A DNA stretch of 64,000 nucleotides from Ideonella sp. (GTDB taxonomy: Bacteria; Pseudomonadota; Gammaproteobacteria; Burkholderiales; Burkholderiaceae_C). This document shows, piece by piece, positions 24,620 to 33,029 of the stretch (its first letter is position 1; each line of letters starts with the position of its first letter). Location: NCBI GenBank assembly GCA_015075545.1, contig JABTUC010000005.1:62001-126000 (forward strand), read 5' to 3'. The notes beneath the pieces are model-generated. The model saw nothing but the letters and a program-made list of their open reading frames with translations. It searched no databases and was not told the DNA's origin. A program made the translations under genes and the position numbers.

Positions 24620-25954
24620 ATGGCACTCATCGTTCACAAGTACGGCGGCACCTCGATGGGCTCGACCGAGCGCATCCGCAATGTCGCCAGGCGCGTCGCC
24701 AAGTGGGTGCGCGCGGGGCACCAGCTGGTGGTGGTGCCCTCGGCGATGAGCGGCGAGACCAATCGGCTGCTCGCCCTGGCCAAGGAGGTGTCGCCCGAGA
24801 AGATGACCTCCGAGGCGATGCGCGAACTCGACATGATCGCCGCCACCGGCGAGCAGGTGTCGGTGGGGCTGCTGGCGCTGGCGCTGCAGGCCGAGGGCGT
24901 GCGATCGGTGAGCTACGCCGGCTGGCAGGTGCCGATCGAGACCGACAGCGCGTACACCAAGGCGCGCATCGAACGCATCGACGACGCGCGCGTGCGCGCC
25001 GACCTTGCCGCCGGCAAGGTGGTGATCATCACCGGCTTCCAGGGCATCGACGGCGAAGGCCATGTCACCACGCTCGGGCGCGGCGGCTCCGACACCAGCG
25101 CAGTGGCGGTGGCCGCGGCGATGAAGGCCGCCGAGTGCCTGATCTACACCGACGTCGACGGCGTCTACACCACCGACCCGCGCATCGTGCCCGAGGCGCG
25201 GCGCCTGACGACCATCACCTTCGAGGAAATGCTCGAGATGGCGAGCCTCGGCTCCAAAGTGCTGCAGATCCGCTCGGTGGAATTCGCCGGCAAGTTCAAG
25301 GTGCCGACGCGCGTGCTCTCCAGCCTCACCGATCCCCTGCTGCCGGTGGCCGAGGAGGCGCAGGCCGGCACGCTCATCACTTTCGAGGAAGACCCGCACA
25401 TGGCGATGGAAAAAGCCGTCATCTCCGGCGTCGCGTTCAACCGCGACGAAGCCAAGATCACCGTGCACGACGTGCCCGACCGCCCCGGCATCGCCTACGC
25501 GATCCTCGGCCCGGTGGCCGACGCCAATATCGAGGTCGACGTCATCGTGCAGAACGTCGGCCACGACGGCATGACCGACCTGTCGTTCACGCTCGGGCGC
25601 AACGACCTCGCCGCCGCGCTGAAGATCCTGCGCGACCAGGTGCAGCCGCACATCAAGTGCCGCGAGGTGACCGGGGACGACCGCATCGCCAAGGTGTCCG
25701 CGGTCGGCGTCGGCATGCGCTCGCACGCCGGCATCGCCGCGAAGATGTTCCGCACCCTGGCCGAGGAGGGCATCAACATCCAGATGATCTCGACCTCGGA
25801 GATCAAGATCTCGGTGGTGATCGACGAGAAGTACATGGAGCTCGCGGTGCGCGCGCGCACAAGGCGTTCGAGCTCGAGCAGCCGCAAGCCGCCTGAGGCC
25901 GGGCCGCACCTCGACGCGCGGCGTAGAATCCGCGCGCTGGCATTGGAGACGTGA
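24620..25954 (+). CDS. lysC: Aspartate kinase, frameshifted near the C-terminus
   Basis: The ATG at 24620 gives ALIVHKYGGTSMGSTERIRN, then the kinase core (GFQGIDGEGHVTTLGRGGSD) and two ACT domains (FNRDEAKITVHDVPDRPGIA; GVGMRSHAGIAAKMFRTLAE). It phosphorylates aspartate for Lys/Thr/Met and diaminopimelate synthesis. As read the frame is 444 residues and runs into the tRNA gene. The family C-terminus (AVRALHKAFELEQ) is present, but its last part lies in another frame that stops at 25896. Restoring one T near 25860 (GCGC[T]GCACAAGG) gives the normal about 425-residue protein. It is either a sequencing error or a recent mutation outside the catalytic core. Confidence 0.93.
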   Translation: MALIVHKYGGTSMGSTERIRNVARRVAKWVRAGHQLVVVPSAMSGETNRLLALAKEVSPEKMTSEAMRELDMIAATGEQVSVGLLALALQAEGVRSVSYAGWQVPIETDSAYTKARIERIDDARVRADLAAGKVVIITGFQGIDGEGHVTTLGRGGSDTSAVAVAAAMKAAECLIYTDVDGVYTTDPRIVPEARRLTTITFEEMLEMASLGSKVLQIRSVEFAGKFKVPTRVLSSLTDPLLPVAEEAQAGTLITFEEDPHMAMEKAVISGVAFNRDEAKITVHDVPDRPGIAYAILGPVADANIEVDVIVQNVGHDGMTDLSFTLGRNDLAAALKILRDQVQPHIKCREVTGDDRIAKVSAVGVGMRSHAGIAAKMFRTLAEEGINIQMISTSEIKISVVIDEKYMELAVRARTRRSSSSSRKPPEAGPHLDARRRIRALALET

Positions 25955-26037
25955 CCGAGAGGCCGAAGGTGCTCCCCTGCTAAGGGAGTATGCGGGCAAA
26001 ACCTGCATCGTGGGTTCGAATCCCACCGTCTCCGCCA
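25945..26037 (+). tRNA. tRNA-Ser(GCU)
   Basis: A class II tRNA. Acceptor strands are GGAGACG and CGTCTCC, with discriminator G and encoded CCA (26035-26037). The anticodon stem CTCCC encloses loop CTGCTAA with anticodon GCT. A long variable arm follows (AGTATGCGGGCAAAACCTGC region) and the T-arm GTGGGTTCGAATCCCAC is canonical. It reads AGC/AGU codons. The aspartokinase open frame overlaps its first ten bases only because of the frameshift described there. Confidence 0.97.
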
Positions 26038-26122
26038 CCACAGCCCCGCAGGTCGCGGGGCGCCGCCCCCAGGCTCGAATCGCCGCGGTGGGCCCGGACG
26101 CGCGCCCTTTTCGTCGCCGGGC

Positions 26123-26344
26123 TCAGGCTTTCGCGCTCACCTCGTCGTTGAGCCCCGGTACGCCGAGCAGCGCGCGTTCGGCGGGCGACTCGGGAACCAT
26201 GCGCACCTCGCGCGATGCATCGACGCGGGTGGCGCCAGGGTAAGCGATGGCCTGCCAGGGGGTGAGTTTGGAGCGCGAGGGGTGCGGCTCGCCGCCGACG
26301 TGGTCGCTCGGCAGCAGGTAAGTGAAGAACTCGACAGAGCGCAT
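26123..26344 (-). CDS. Small hypothetical protein
   Basis: From the ATG at 26342-26344 the reverse strand codes for 73 residues (MRSVEFFTYLLPSDHVGGEP, then WQAIAYPGATRV and a polar end). No signal peptide or membrane helix is seen. The opening EFFTYLLPSD pattern reminds me of short uncharacterised Burkholderiales proteins, but I cannot assign a family. It lies between tRNA-Ser and the thioesterase gene. Confidence 0.5.
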   Translation of the reverse strand: MRSVEFFTYLLPSDHVGGEPHPSRSKLTPWQAIAYPGATRVDASREVRMVPESPAERALLGVPGLNDEVSAKA

Positions 26345-26554
26345 AGATCGGTCCTGCGTTGCGCCTGGTTGGGAGTGCAGTGTCGTCCAGGTCGGCGGCC
26401 CGTGCAACCCACCGGTGTTCCGAGTCCCTGCCAGCGGTGTCAGAGGGCGCGCGCCACGGAGAAGGGCGGTCGCGCCGCGTGGGAGTGTGGTTGCCGGGAG
26501 GCGTTCGCGTCTCTGTCACACTGCGATTCCTCCGATCATCCGAACACGAAGCCC

Positions 26555-26983
26555 ATGGCGTCGATATGGAAGCGACCGATCTCGGTCGAACTGCTCAACG
26601 CGCTGCATGTCGGCACCACGGTATCGCACCTGGGCATCGAGTTCCTCGAGGTCGGCGACGACTTCATCCGCGCGCGCGCGCCGGTCGATGCGCGCACGAT
26701 CCAGCCGATGGGTATCCTGCACGGCGGCATTTCGGTGCTGCTGGCCGAGTCGCTGGGGTCGTGCGGTGCCGCCTTCTCGATGTCGCCGCAGTACCGCACG
26801 GTAGGTCTCGACATCAACGCGAACCACCTGCGCAGCGTCACCGACGGCTGGGTCACCGGCATCAGCCGCCCCATCCACCGCGGCCGCAGCACGCACGTGT
26901 GGCACATCGATCTGAGCAACGACAACGGTCAGCTTGTCTGCGTGTCGCGCATCACGATGGCCATTCTCGCGCCGGAAGGCTGA
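26555..26983 (+). CDS. Hotdog-fold thioesterase (PaaI/YdiI/MenI-like)
   Basis: From the ATG at 26555 the 142-residue protein has the acyl-CoA thioesterase hotdog signature: GTTVSHLGIEFLEVGDDFIR, then TIQPMGILHGGISVLLAESL with catalytic Glu in the HGG-xxx-LAE helix, and GISRPIHRGRSTHVWHIDL. It hydrolyses aromatic or short acyl-CoA thioesters. The longer upstream open frame is not conserved-looking and crosses the intergenic region, so it was excluded. Confidence 0.9.
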   Translation: MASIWKRPISVELLNALHVGTTVSHLGIEFLEVGDDFIRARAPVDARTIQPMGILHGGISVLLAESLGSCGAAFSMSPQYRTVGLDINANHLRSVTDGWVTGISRPIHRGRSTHVWHIDLSNDNGQLVCVSRITMAILAPEG

Positions 26984-27054
26984 TGTTGGCGCGCGCAGCG
27001 CGAATCGTGCCCAGCGATGAATGAGCGATCATCCGCGTTCAGGAGGTGCAGACG

Positions 27055-27312
27055 ATGTCGGTTCAGGGCTTGCAGGTGAGCCTGGTCTTCGGTGCCGAGG
27101 ATCAGGCCTGGATCCGGCGCGAAGGCATCGCGGTGCCGCGCTTCTGGCACGGACACGGCGCAGTGCCGGTGGTGGGCGACGTCGTGCGATTCGGCGGCCG
27201 GCAGTTCGCGGTCCGGGCGCGCGTGTGGGAGCACGACGGGCAATCGCCCGTGCTGCGCGTGTTCGTCGGCGATGCGCGCGCGCCGAGCGATACCTCGCTC
27301 GGCACTCTCTAG
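27055..27312 (+). CDS. Hypothetical 85-residue protein
   Basis: A strong Shine-Dalgarno (AGGAGGTG at 27041-27048) precedes the ATG at 27055. The protein (SVQGLQVSLVFGAEDQAWIR, VVGDVVRFGGRQFAVRARVW) looks like a small beta-barrel or SH3-like domain with no cysteines or membrane segments. No function is recognised. It sits between a thioesterase and a RidA-like gene on the same strand. Confidence 0.65.
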   Translation: MSVQGLQVSLVFGAEDQAWIRREGIAVPRFWHGHGAVPVVGDVVRFGGRQFAVRARVWEHDGQSPVLRVFVGDARAPSDTSLGTL

Positions 27313-27361
27313 GGTTTGCGGAGCGGGTGCCTCGTTTGTCATCCCGAGAAAGGTCATTTCA

Positions 27362-27847
27362 GTGTCGACCATCGAAGCTCGAATCGCCGCCCTGGGCTTG
27401 AAGCTGCCGGGGCCGCTGCAGTCTCCCGCGGGCATCAAGCTGCCGTTTCAGTTCGTGCATGTGGTGGGCAGCCGCGCGTTCGTCTCGGGCCACGGGCCGC
27501 AGAACGCCGACGGCTCGATCGCCGCCCCGCTGGGCAAGGTAGGCCGCGAACTGACGCTGGAGCAGGGCTACGCGCAGGCGCGCTGCGTCGCACTCACCAT
27601 CCTCGGCAGTCTGCAACGCACGCTGGGCGATCTCGATCGCGTGCACCAATGGTGCCGTGTGTTCGGCATGGTCAATTCGGCGCCCGGGTTCAACCGGCAG
27701 CCCGCCGTCATCAACGGCTTCTCGGAGTTGATCCTCGAGTTGTGGGGCCCGCAGCGAGGAGCGCATGCGCGCAGCGCCGTGGGCATGGCCGAACTGCCCT
27801 TCGACATTCCGGTGGAGATCGAGGCCGAGGTCGAGTTGAAGGGGTAG
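27362..27847 (+). CDS. RidA/YjgF-like (YoaB-type) protein
   Basis: From the GTG at 27362 the product has 161 residues and follows the longer RidA subgroup pattern: IEARIAALGLKLPGPLQSPA, VVGSRAFVSGHGPQNADGSI, LTLEQGYAQARCVALTILGS, and a C-terminal SAVGMAELPFDIPVEIEAEV in which the usual catalytic Arg-Ser environment is RSAVGMAELP. RidA proteins deaminate reactive enamine/imine intermediates of PLP enzymes. It lies six bases before the DUF2277 gene. Confidence 0.87.
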   Translation: MSTIEARIAALGLKLPGPLQSPAGIKLPFQFVHVVGSRAFVSGHGPQNADGSIAAPLGKVGRELTLEQGYAQARCVALTILGSLQRTLGDLDRVHQWCRVFGMVNSAPGFNRQPAVINGFSELILELWGPQRGAHARSAVGMAELPFDIPVEIEAEVELKG

Positions 27848-27852
27848 GGCGC

Positions 27853-28158
27853 ATGTGCCGGAACATCAGAACCTTGTTCAATTTCGAGCCACCGGCCACG
27901 GAGCTGGAGATCCGCGACGCATCGCTGCAGTTCGTGCGCAAGCTGAGCGGCTTCGCGGTGCCGTCGAAGGCCAACGAGGCAGCGTTCGACGAGGCCGTGC
28001 AGAAGGTGGCCGCCGCGGCGCGCGAGCTGATCGGGTCGCTCGTGACCCACGCGCCGCCACGCAACCGCGACGACGAGGTCGCCAAGGCAAGAGCCCGCGC
28101 GGCACTGCGCTTCGGCGGGCGCGACGTGGCGCCGGCGCAGTCCGGTGGCCGGCCTTGA
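27853..28158 (+). CDS. DUF2277 domain protein
   Basis: The 101-residue protein begins with the DUF2277 hallmark MCRNIRTLFNFEPPATELEI and continues DASLQFVRKLSGFAVPSKAN and LLGSL-type helices. DUF2277 proteins are short, cytosolic and uncharacterised. It is translationally close to the RidA-like gene (five-base gap) and its 3' part overlaps the region upstream of the racemase gene. Confidence 0.88.
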   Translation: MCRNIRTLFNFEPPATELEIRDASLQFVRKLSGFAVPSKANEAAFDEAVQKVAAAARELIGSLVTHAPPRNRDDEVAKARARAALRFGGRDVAPAQSGGRP

Positions 28159-28222
28159 GGCCGGCGCTCGAGTGGCCGCACTGTTCGCAAGCCGACCAGC
28201 GTCTTCTGCCAGCGAGCCCGCG

Positions 28223-28918
28223 ATGAGCGCAAACGCCCTGCCTTTGCCGATCGGCATCGTCGCCTGCTCGGCCGAAGGCGCGGCATTGTGCTATCGCACG
28301 GTGTGCGTCGAGGCTGCGCAGCGCATGGGCGCGCACGCGCATCCCGAGGTGGCGATGCACTCGCACGCGCTGGCCGGCTATGTGCGCCGAATCGATCGCG
28401 GCGACTGGGCTGGCGTCGCCGAGCTGATGCTCGATTCGGCGCGCAAGCTGACGGCCATCGGTGCGCAACTGCTGATCTGTCCCGACAACACGATCCACCA
28501 GGCAATGCCGCTGGTGTTGCCGCACACGCCGCGGCCGTGGTTGCACATCGCCGACGTGGTGATGGCCGAGGCCGCGGCGCGCGGCTACCGTCGCCCTGGC
28601 CTCACCGGCACCCGCTGGCTGGTCGACAGCGCGGTGTACCCCGACGCCTGCATGCGCCCGGCTCCGGCCGAGCGCGACGAGGTGCACCGCATCATCATGG
28701 ACGAGCTGGTCAACGGCGTGTTCGCGCCGGCGTCGGTGGCTGCGCTGCGGCGCGTGATCGACCGCTTGCGCGAGCGCGGCTGCGACGCGGTGGTGCTCGG
28801 CTGCACCGAGCTGCCGCTCGTGCTCGGCGACTCCAACTCGAGCCTGCCGACGCTCGACTCCACGCGGCTGCTGGCGCGCGCCGCGCTGCGCGCGTCGCTG
28901 CAGGGTATGGCGCCATAG
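28223..28918 (+). CDS. Aspartate/glutamate racemase-family protein
   Basis: From the ATG at 28223 the product has 231 residues. Both catalytic cysteines of the Asp/Glu racemase fold are present: LLICPDNTIHQAMPLVLPHT and AVVLGCTELPLVLGDSNSSL. The N-terminal PIGIVACSAEGAALCYRTVC also fits. The family interconverts D- and L-amino acids without cofactor, or acts as hydantoin or maleate isomerases. An upstream in-frame start at 28145 would overlap the DUF2277 gene. Confidence 0.87.
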   Translation: MSANALPLPIGIVACSAEGAALCYRTVCVEAAQRMGAHAHPEVAMHSHALAGYVRRIDRGDWAGVAELMLDSARKLTAIGAQLLICPDNTIHQAMPLVLPHTPRPWLHIADVVMAEAAARGYRRPGLTGTRWLVDSAVYPDACMRPAPAERDEVHRIIMDELVNGVFAPASVAALRRVIDRLRERGCDAVVLGCTELPLVLGDSNSSLPTLDSTRLLARAALRASLQGMAP

Positions 28919-28948
28919 CTGAGGGCCCCTCGACCGGAGCCTCTGCCC

Positions 28949-29326
28949 ATGCCGAGCCGCGAAACCCTGGAGCGCTTCATCGCCCGCGTCGAGAGCAATG
29001 CCCACGCCGAGGCGATCGAGGAGTTCTACACCGAGGATGCCTCGATGCGCGAGAACATGGACCCGCCGCGCAGCGGCCGCGACGCGCTCGCGGCCCACGA
29101 GCGTGCGGTGCTGGCTCGCGTGCGATCGGTGCACTCGCGCTGCGTGCGGCCGCTGCTCGTCGACGGCGACGTCGTCGTCGTGCGCTGGATCTTCCGCTTC
29201 GAGGGCCTCGACGGCCGCGTGCGCGAGCTCGAAGAACTGGCCTACCAGCGCTGGCGCGGCGAGCGCATCGCGCAGGAGCAGTTCTTCTACGATCCGGCCC
29301 AGTTCGCGTGGCGCGACCGCGGGTAG
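28949..29326 (+). CDS. SnoaL-like / NTF2-fold protein
   Basis: The 125-residue protein has the cone-shaped NTF2 fold pattern: ETLERFIARVESNAHAEAIE, FYTEDASMRENMDPPRSGRD, and ELAYQRWRGERIAQEQFFYD. Members are polyketide cyclases, ketosteroid-isomerase-like enzymes or orphan ligand-binding proteins. No catalytic assignment can be made. It starts 30 bases after the racemase gene and closes this forward-strand run. Confidence 0.83.
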   Translation: MPSRETLERFIARVESNAHAEAIEEFYTEDASMRENMDPPRSGRDALAAHERAVLARVRSVHSRCVRPLLVDGDVVVVRWIFRFEGLDGRVRELEELAYQRWRGERIAQEQFFYDPAQFAWRDRG

Positions 29327-29434
29327 GCGCCACGCCTGTCGCGCGTCGACGCTGAGTTCAGCGCGCGAGGCCGCCGATCGGCACGGCGTCCATCGCGCGT
29401 CGCATTCGGCAACGAACGGTCTTCGACGCGCGCG

Positions 29435-30832
29435 TCAGCCCTCGTCGACCAGGCAGGCGTCGAGGATGTCGATCGCGGCGTCCACCTGCGCCCGCGTGGT
29501 GATCAGCGGCGGCGTCAGCGTCAGCACGTGGCCCATCGTGGTCTTGAACGACAGGCCCCGCGACAGCGCGCGGTAGAGCACGCGGTCGGCCGCATCGGGA
29601 GCGGGTGTCTTGGCGCAGCGGTCGTGCACCAGCTCGACGCCGAGCAGCAGGCCGCGGCCGCGCACGTCGCCGACGAGAGTGTGGCGCTGCCGCAGCTCGT
29701 GCAGGCGCTGCAGGGCGTGCGCGCCGATTCTTGCCGCGTGTTCGACCAGGCCTTCGCGCTCGATCACCTGCAGCGTGGCGAGCGCGGCGGCGGCGGTGAC
29801 CGGGTTCTTCTCATGGGTGTAGTGGCCGAACGCGTAGTCGCCGGCGACGTCGAGGTCGGCGCGTGCGACACACGCCGCGATCGGCAGCACACCGCCGCCG
29901 AGCGCCTTGCCGAGGACCACGATGTCGGGCGCCACGGCGTCGTGCTCGGCGGCGAAGAAACGCCCGGTCTTGCCCAGGCCGGTGGGGATCTCGTCGAAGA
30001 TCAGCAGCGTGCCGTGCGCGCGACACGTGGCGTGCACCGCCTGCCAGTAGCCTGGCGGCGGCAGGTACGGCACCGCGCGCGCCGGCTCGGCGATGACGGC
30101 GGCGACGTCGCGCTCGCGCTCGAGCACGTAGCGCACCATCGACGCGCACGCGAGCTGGCACTGATCGAGCCGTGGCTGGTTGTCGGCATCGACTCGGTGC
30201 CCGTACGGGCAGCGGTAGCAGCCGAACGGCGCCACGTGTTCGCTGCCCGGCAGCAGCGGCCCGATCGGGCCGCTGCGGAACAGCGACTCGCCGCCGACGC
30301 TCGACGCGCCGAACCCGGCGCCGTGGAACGCATCCCAGAAGCTCAGCGTCTTGAAGCGTCCCGTCGCCGCGCGCGCCAGCTTGATCGCCACCTCGACGGC
30401 GTCGGTGCCGCCGGTGGTGAACAGCACCTTGGCGTCGTGGCCGGTGAGGGCGCGGAACCGCGCGCCCAGCGCCTCGGCCAGTTCGACCGCACGCTCGCTG
30501 GCGAAGCGCCGTGGCGCGAAGCTCAACTCGTCGAGCTGCCGCTTGATCGCCGCCAGCACGTGCGGGTGCGCATAGCCGACGTGGTGCACGTTGTTGCCGT
30601 GAAAGTCCATGTAGCGGCGGCCGGCGGTGTCCTCGATCCAGATGCCCTCGGCCTTGGCGACGGCATCGAGGCATGGCGTCGACACCGACTGGTGCAGGAA
30701 CGCCGCCGCATCGCGCGCCAGCAGGGCGCGGGTGGCGGCATCGAGGTGCTCGGCCTGCCATTGCGAGCGCAGCGGCGAGGCGTTGGTGTCGCCTTCGCTG
30801 GCTGTCGGTTCGGGTTTCACCCGCGTGGTCAT
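29435..30832 (-). CDS. PLP class III aminotransferase-fold enzyme, PbfA-like (1-hydroxy-2-aminoethylphosphonate lyase candidate)
   Basis: The 465-residue fold-type I PLP enzyme shows IEDTAGRRYMDFHGNNVHHV, DAKVLFTTGGTDAVEVAIKL, RFKTLSFWDAFHGAGFGASS and the PLP lysine in VVLGKALGGGVLPIA. The segments SFAPRRFASERAVELAEAL and GPIGPLLPGSEHVAPFGCYR resemble the (R)-1-hydroxy-2-aminoethylphosphonate ammonia-lyase PbfA, which yields phosphonoacetaldehyde and occurs next to phnW-type genes. Here a full 2-AEP route lies 7-23 kb away. An ordinary omega-aminotransferase is the alternative. TIGR/InterPro matching or assay would separate them. Confidence 0.7.
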   Translation of the reverse strand: MTTRVKPEPTASEGDTNASPLRSQWQAEHLDAATRALLARDAAAFLHQSVSTPCLDAVAKAEGIWIEDTAGRRYMDFHGNNVHHVGYAHPHVLAAIKRQLDELSFAPRRFASERAVELAEALGARFRALTGHDAKVLFTTGGTDAVEVAIKLARAATGRFKTLSFWDAFHGAGFGASSVGGESLFRSGPIGPLLPGSEHVAPFGCYRCPYGHRVDADNQPRLDQCQLACASMVRYVLERERDVAAVIAEPARAVPYLPPPGYWQAVHATCRAHGTLLIFDEIPTGLGKTGRFFAAEHDAVAPDIVVLGKALGGGVLPIAACVARADLDVAGDYAFGHYTHEKNPVTAAAALATLQVIEREGLVEHAARIGAHALQRLHELRQRHTLVGDVRGRGLLLGVELVHDRCAKTPAPDAADRVLYRALSRGLSFKTTMGHVLTLTPPLITTRAQVDAAIDILDACLVDEG

Positions 30833-30869
30833 GGCCGCGCATGATAGGCGCGGTGCGCGCCCGGGTGCG

Positions 30870-31565
30870 TCAGGCGATGCGTTCGCGAAGACGCAGCACC
30901 GGCCAGCCGTGCTGGGCAGCGATCATTGCCAGCCGGTCGTCGGGGTTCGCTGCCACCGGGTGCTGCACCGCCTGCAGCAGCGGCAGGTCGTTGATCGAGT
31001 CGCTGTAGAAGGTGCTCCGGCAATCGGACAGGGCGATGCCCTGCCCGTACAACCACTCGTGCAGCCGCGTCACCTTGCCTTCGCGCATGTTGAGCGTGCC
31101 GGCGATGCGGCCAGTGAAGCGGCCGTCGGCATCGACCTCGCAATCGGTGGCGATCAGGTGCGGGATCCCGAGCTGCGCTGCCGTCAGCTCGGTGATGAAG
31201 CGGTTGGTCGCCGTGGTCAGCACCAGCAGATCGCCGGCGCCGCGGTGGCGCTCGACGAGGGCTCGCGCCGCCGCGCCGATACGCGGGGCGACCACGCCTT
31301 CGAGGAACTCGCGGCGCAGCGGCTCCCACTGCGCAGGCGTGCGGCCGGCCAGCGTGGAGACGTAGAACGCGCAGAATTCCGCTGCGCCGACGGTGCCGGC
31401 GCGGTATTCGGCCTCCATGCGATGGTTGCGTGCCTCGAACGCGCCGCGCTCGAGCTCGCCGCGGCGCAACAGGAAGTCGCACCACAGCACGTCGCTGTCG
31501 CCGTCGAGCAGCGTGTGATCGAGGTCGAACAGCGTGAGAGGAAGCAACCGCACCACGGCGCTCAA
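30870..31565 (-). CDS. HAD-IB family hydrolase (SerB-like phosphatase)
   Basis: The 231-residue protein has HAD motif I in LTLFDLDHTLLDGDSDVLWC (nucleophile Asp), motif II in LLVLTTATNRFITELTAAQL, and motif III/IV in TFYSDSINDLPLLQAVQHPV. The helical cap and length match the HAD-IB (phosphoserine phosphatase-like) group. It is not PhnX-like. The start is uncertain: a TTG at 31565 or GTG at 31556/31553 all fit. It is on the same strand as the lyase gene and downstream of the aldehyde dehydrogenase, separated by stem-loops. Confidence 0.87.
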   Translation of the reverse strand: MSAVVRLLPLTLFDLDHTLLDGDSDVLWCDFLLRRGELERGAFEARNHRMEAEYRAGTVGAAEFCAFYVSTLAGRTPAQWEPLRREFLEGVVAPRIGAAARALVERHRGAGDLLVLTTATNRFITELTAAQLGIPHLIATDCEVDADGRFTGRIAGTLNMREGKVTRLHEWLYGQGIALSDCRSTFYSDSINDLPLLQAVQHPVAANPDDRLAMIAAQHGWPVLRLRERIA

Positions 31566-31593
31566 CGCAAGGTCAAGCGGACACCGCGGAACC

Positions 31594-31649
31594 GGCTTCG
31601 CCGGGTCGCTGGTGTCGCCCCCTTGGGGGGGAGGCGGCCGCTAGGCCGC
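31594..31649. repeat. Cluster of REP-like stem-loops after the aldehyde dehydrogenase gene
   Basis: Three small stems follow each other: CCGGC/GCCGG (31594-31606), CCCCC-TT-GGGGG (31617-31628) and GCGGCC-GCTA-GGCCGC (31634-31649). The last overlaps the aldehyde dehydrogenase stop codon. Such G/C-run stems are typical Burkholderiales intergenic repeats and may terminate the catabolic transcript ahead of the HAD gene. Confidence 0.55.
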
Positions 31650-33026
31650 ATCGGGGGGGAGCCTGAGATGCCAGGCCTTGGTGCGCGTGAAGGCGCGGAT
31701 GCCGTGCGTCGACAGCGTCAGGCCGATACCGGAGTCGCCGACGCCTGACCACGGCAGCCGCGGGCTGACGCGGTCGCAGCAGTTCCAGTAGACGCTGCCG
31801 GCGTTCACGCGCGCCAGCAGCTCGCGCGCCCTGGCTTCGTCCCGCGTGTACACGCCGGCGGTGAGACCGTAGCGCGTGTCGTTCATCAGCGCCACCGCCT
31901 CGTCGTCGCCGCGTACCTTCTGGATGCCGATGATCGGGCCGAAGCTCTCTTCGCGCATCAGCTCCATCGTGTGGTCGACCTGCGCGAACACCGTCGGCGC
32001 GTACCAGTTGCCGGGCCCCGGCAGGCGCCGGCCACCGGTGAGCAGCCGGGCGCCTCTGGCCTTGGCGTCGGCCACCTGCGCATCGAGCACTGCGAGCTGC
32101 GGCGCGCGCGTGATCGCCCCGATGTAGGTGTCGGGCGCCATCGGGTCGCCGACCTTGAAGCCGCGCACCGTGGCGGCGAAGTGCTCGACGAAGGCGTCGT
32201 GCAGCGACTCGTGCACGTAGATGCGCTCGACCGAGCAGCAGCTCTGGCCGGTGTTGTACATCGCGCCGTCGGCCAGGCTCTCGGCGGCGGCCTTGGCGTC
32301 GGCATCGGCGCGAACGTAGGTGGGATCCTTGCCGCCGAGCTCGAGCTGCAGCTTCACGAGCCTGGGCGCCAGCGCCTGCGCGATGCGCACGCCGGTGGCG
32401 TGGCTGCCGGTGAAGAACAGGCCGTCGATGCGCTGCGCCAGCAACGCAGCGCCGACCTCGCCGGCGCCGACGAGCGGCTGCATCACCTCGCGCGGCACGC
32501 CGGCCTCGTGCAGCAGCCGCGTGATGTGCATGCCGCTCAGCGTGGCGAACTCCGAGGGTTTGTAGAGCACCGCGTTGCCGGCGAGCAGCGCCGGCACGAT
32601 CACGTTGCAGCCGACGAAGTACGGGTAGTTCCACGCCGAGATGTTGGCCACCACGCCCAGTGGCACGTGGCCGATGCGCTCGCGCATGCCGGCGTCGTCG
32701 AACACCGCTTCGTCGGCGATGGCGCGCTCGGTCTGCGCGAGGAAGAAGTCGATGCGCGGCAGCAGGCCGCTGAGCTCGTTGCGCGACTGCGTGATCGGCT
32801 TGCCGACCTCGGCGGTGAGCGTGACGGCGAGCGTGTCGGCCTGCGCCACCAGCGCGGCGCGAAAGCGTTCGATCGCCGCCAGCCGCTCGCGCAGCGGCAT
32901 GGCCGCCCACGCGGGCTGCGCGGCGCGCGCGGCCTGGGCCTTGCGCGCCACCGAGGCGGCATCGTCGGTGGCGCGCTCGCCGACGACGGCGCCGGTGGCG
33001 GGGTTGTGGATGGTCAGGGTGGGCAT
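31641..33026 (-). CDS. NAD(P)-dependent aldehyde dehydrogenase
   Basis: The 461-residue ALDH has the catalytic Cys in NTGQSCCSVERIYVHESL, the general-base Glu in LVKLQLELGGKDPTYV, the Rossmann loop FTGSHATGVRIAQALAP and the substrate-channel region SAWNYPYFVGCNVIVPALLA. It is the last gene of the run ligase - (toxin pair) - iron alcohol dehydrogenase - two PuuD-like hydrolases - ALDH, separated from the hydrolase by three bases. The expected role is to oxidise a gamma-glutamyl-amino aldehyde. It differs from the PhnY-type enzyme at 51451. Confidence 0.9.
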   Translation of the reverse strand: MPTLTIHNPATGAVVGERATDDAASVARKAQAARAAQPAWAAMPLRERLAAIERFRAALVAQADTLAVTLTAEVGKPITQSRNELSGLLPRIDFFLAQTERAIADEAVFDDAGMRERIGHVPLGVVANISAWNYPYFVGCNVIVPALLAGNAVLYKPSEFATLSGMHITRLLHEAGVPREVMQPLVGAGEVGAALLAQRIDGLFFTGSHATGVRIAQALAPRLVKLQLELGGKDPTYVRADADAKAAAESLADGAMYNTGQSCCSVERIYVHESLHDAFVEHFAATVRGFKVGDPMAPDTYIGAITRAPQLAVLDAQVADAKARGARLLTGGRRLPGPGNWYAPTVFAQVDHTMELMREESFGPIIGIQKVRGDDEAVALMNDTRYGLTAGVYTRDEARARELLARVNAGSVYWNCCDRVSPRLPWSGVGDSGIGLTLSTHGIRAFTRTKAWHLRLPPDAA

Positions 33027-33029
33027 CGT

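Noticed and set aside
25897-25954. Real C-terminal extension of aspartokinase
   Set aside because: The extra residues are coded by the intergenic region and the start of tRNA-Ser. The true C-terminus lies in the other frame.
30870-31565. PhnX phosphonoacetaldehyde hydrolase
   Set aside because: It is a HAD protein in a phosphonate region, but its motifs (DLDHTLLDGDSD, SerB-like cap) are of the HAD-IB group. The PhnX-type lysine and cap pattern was not seen.
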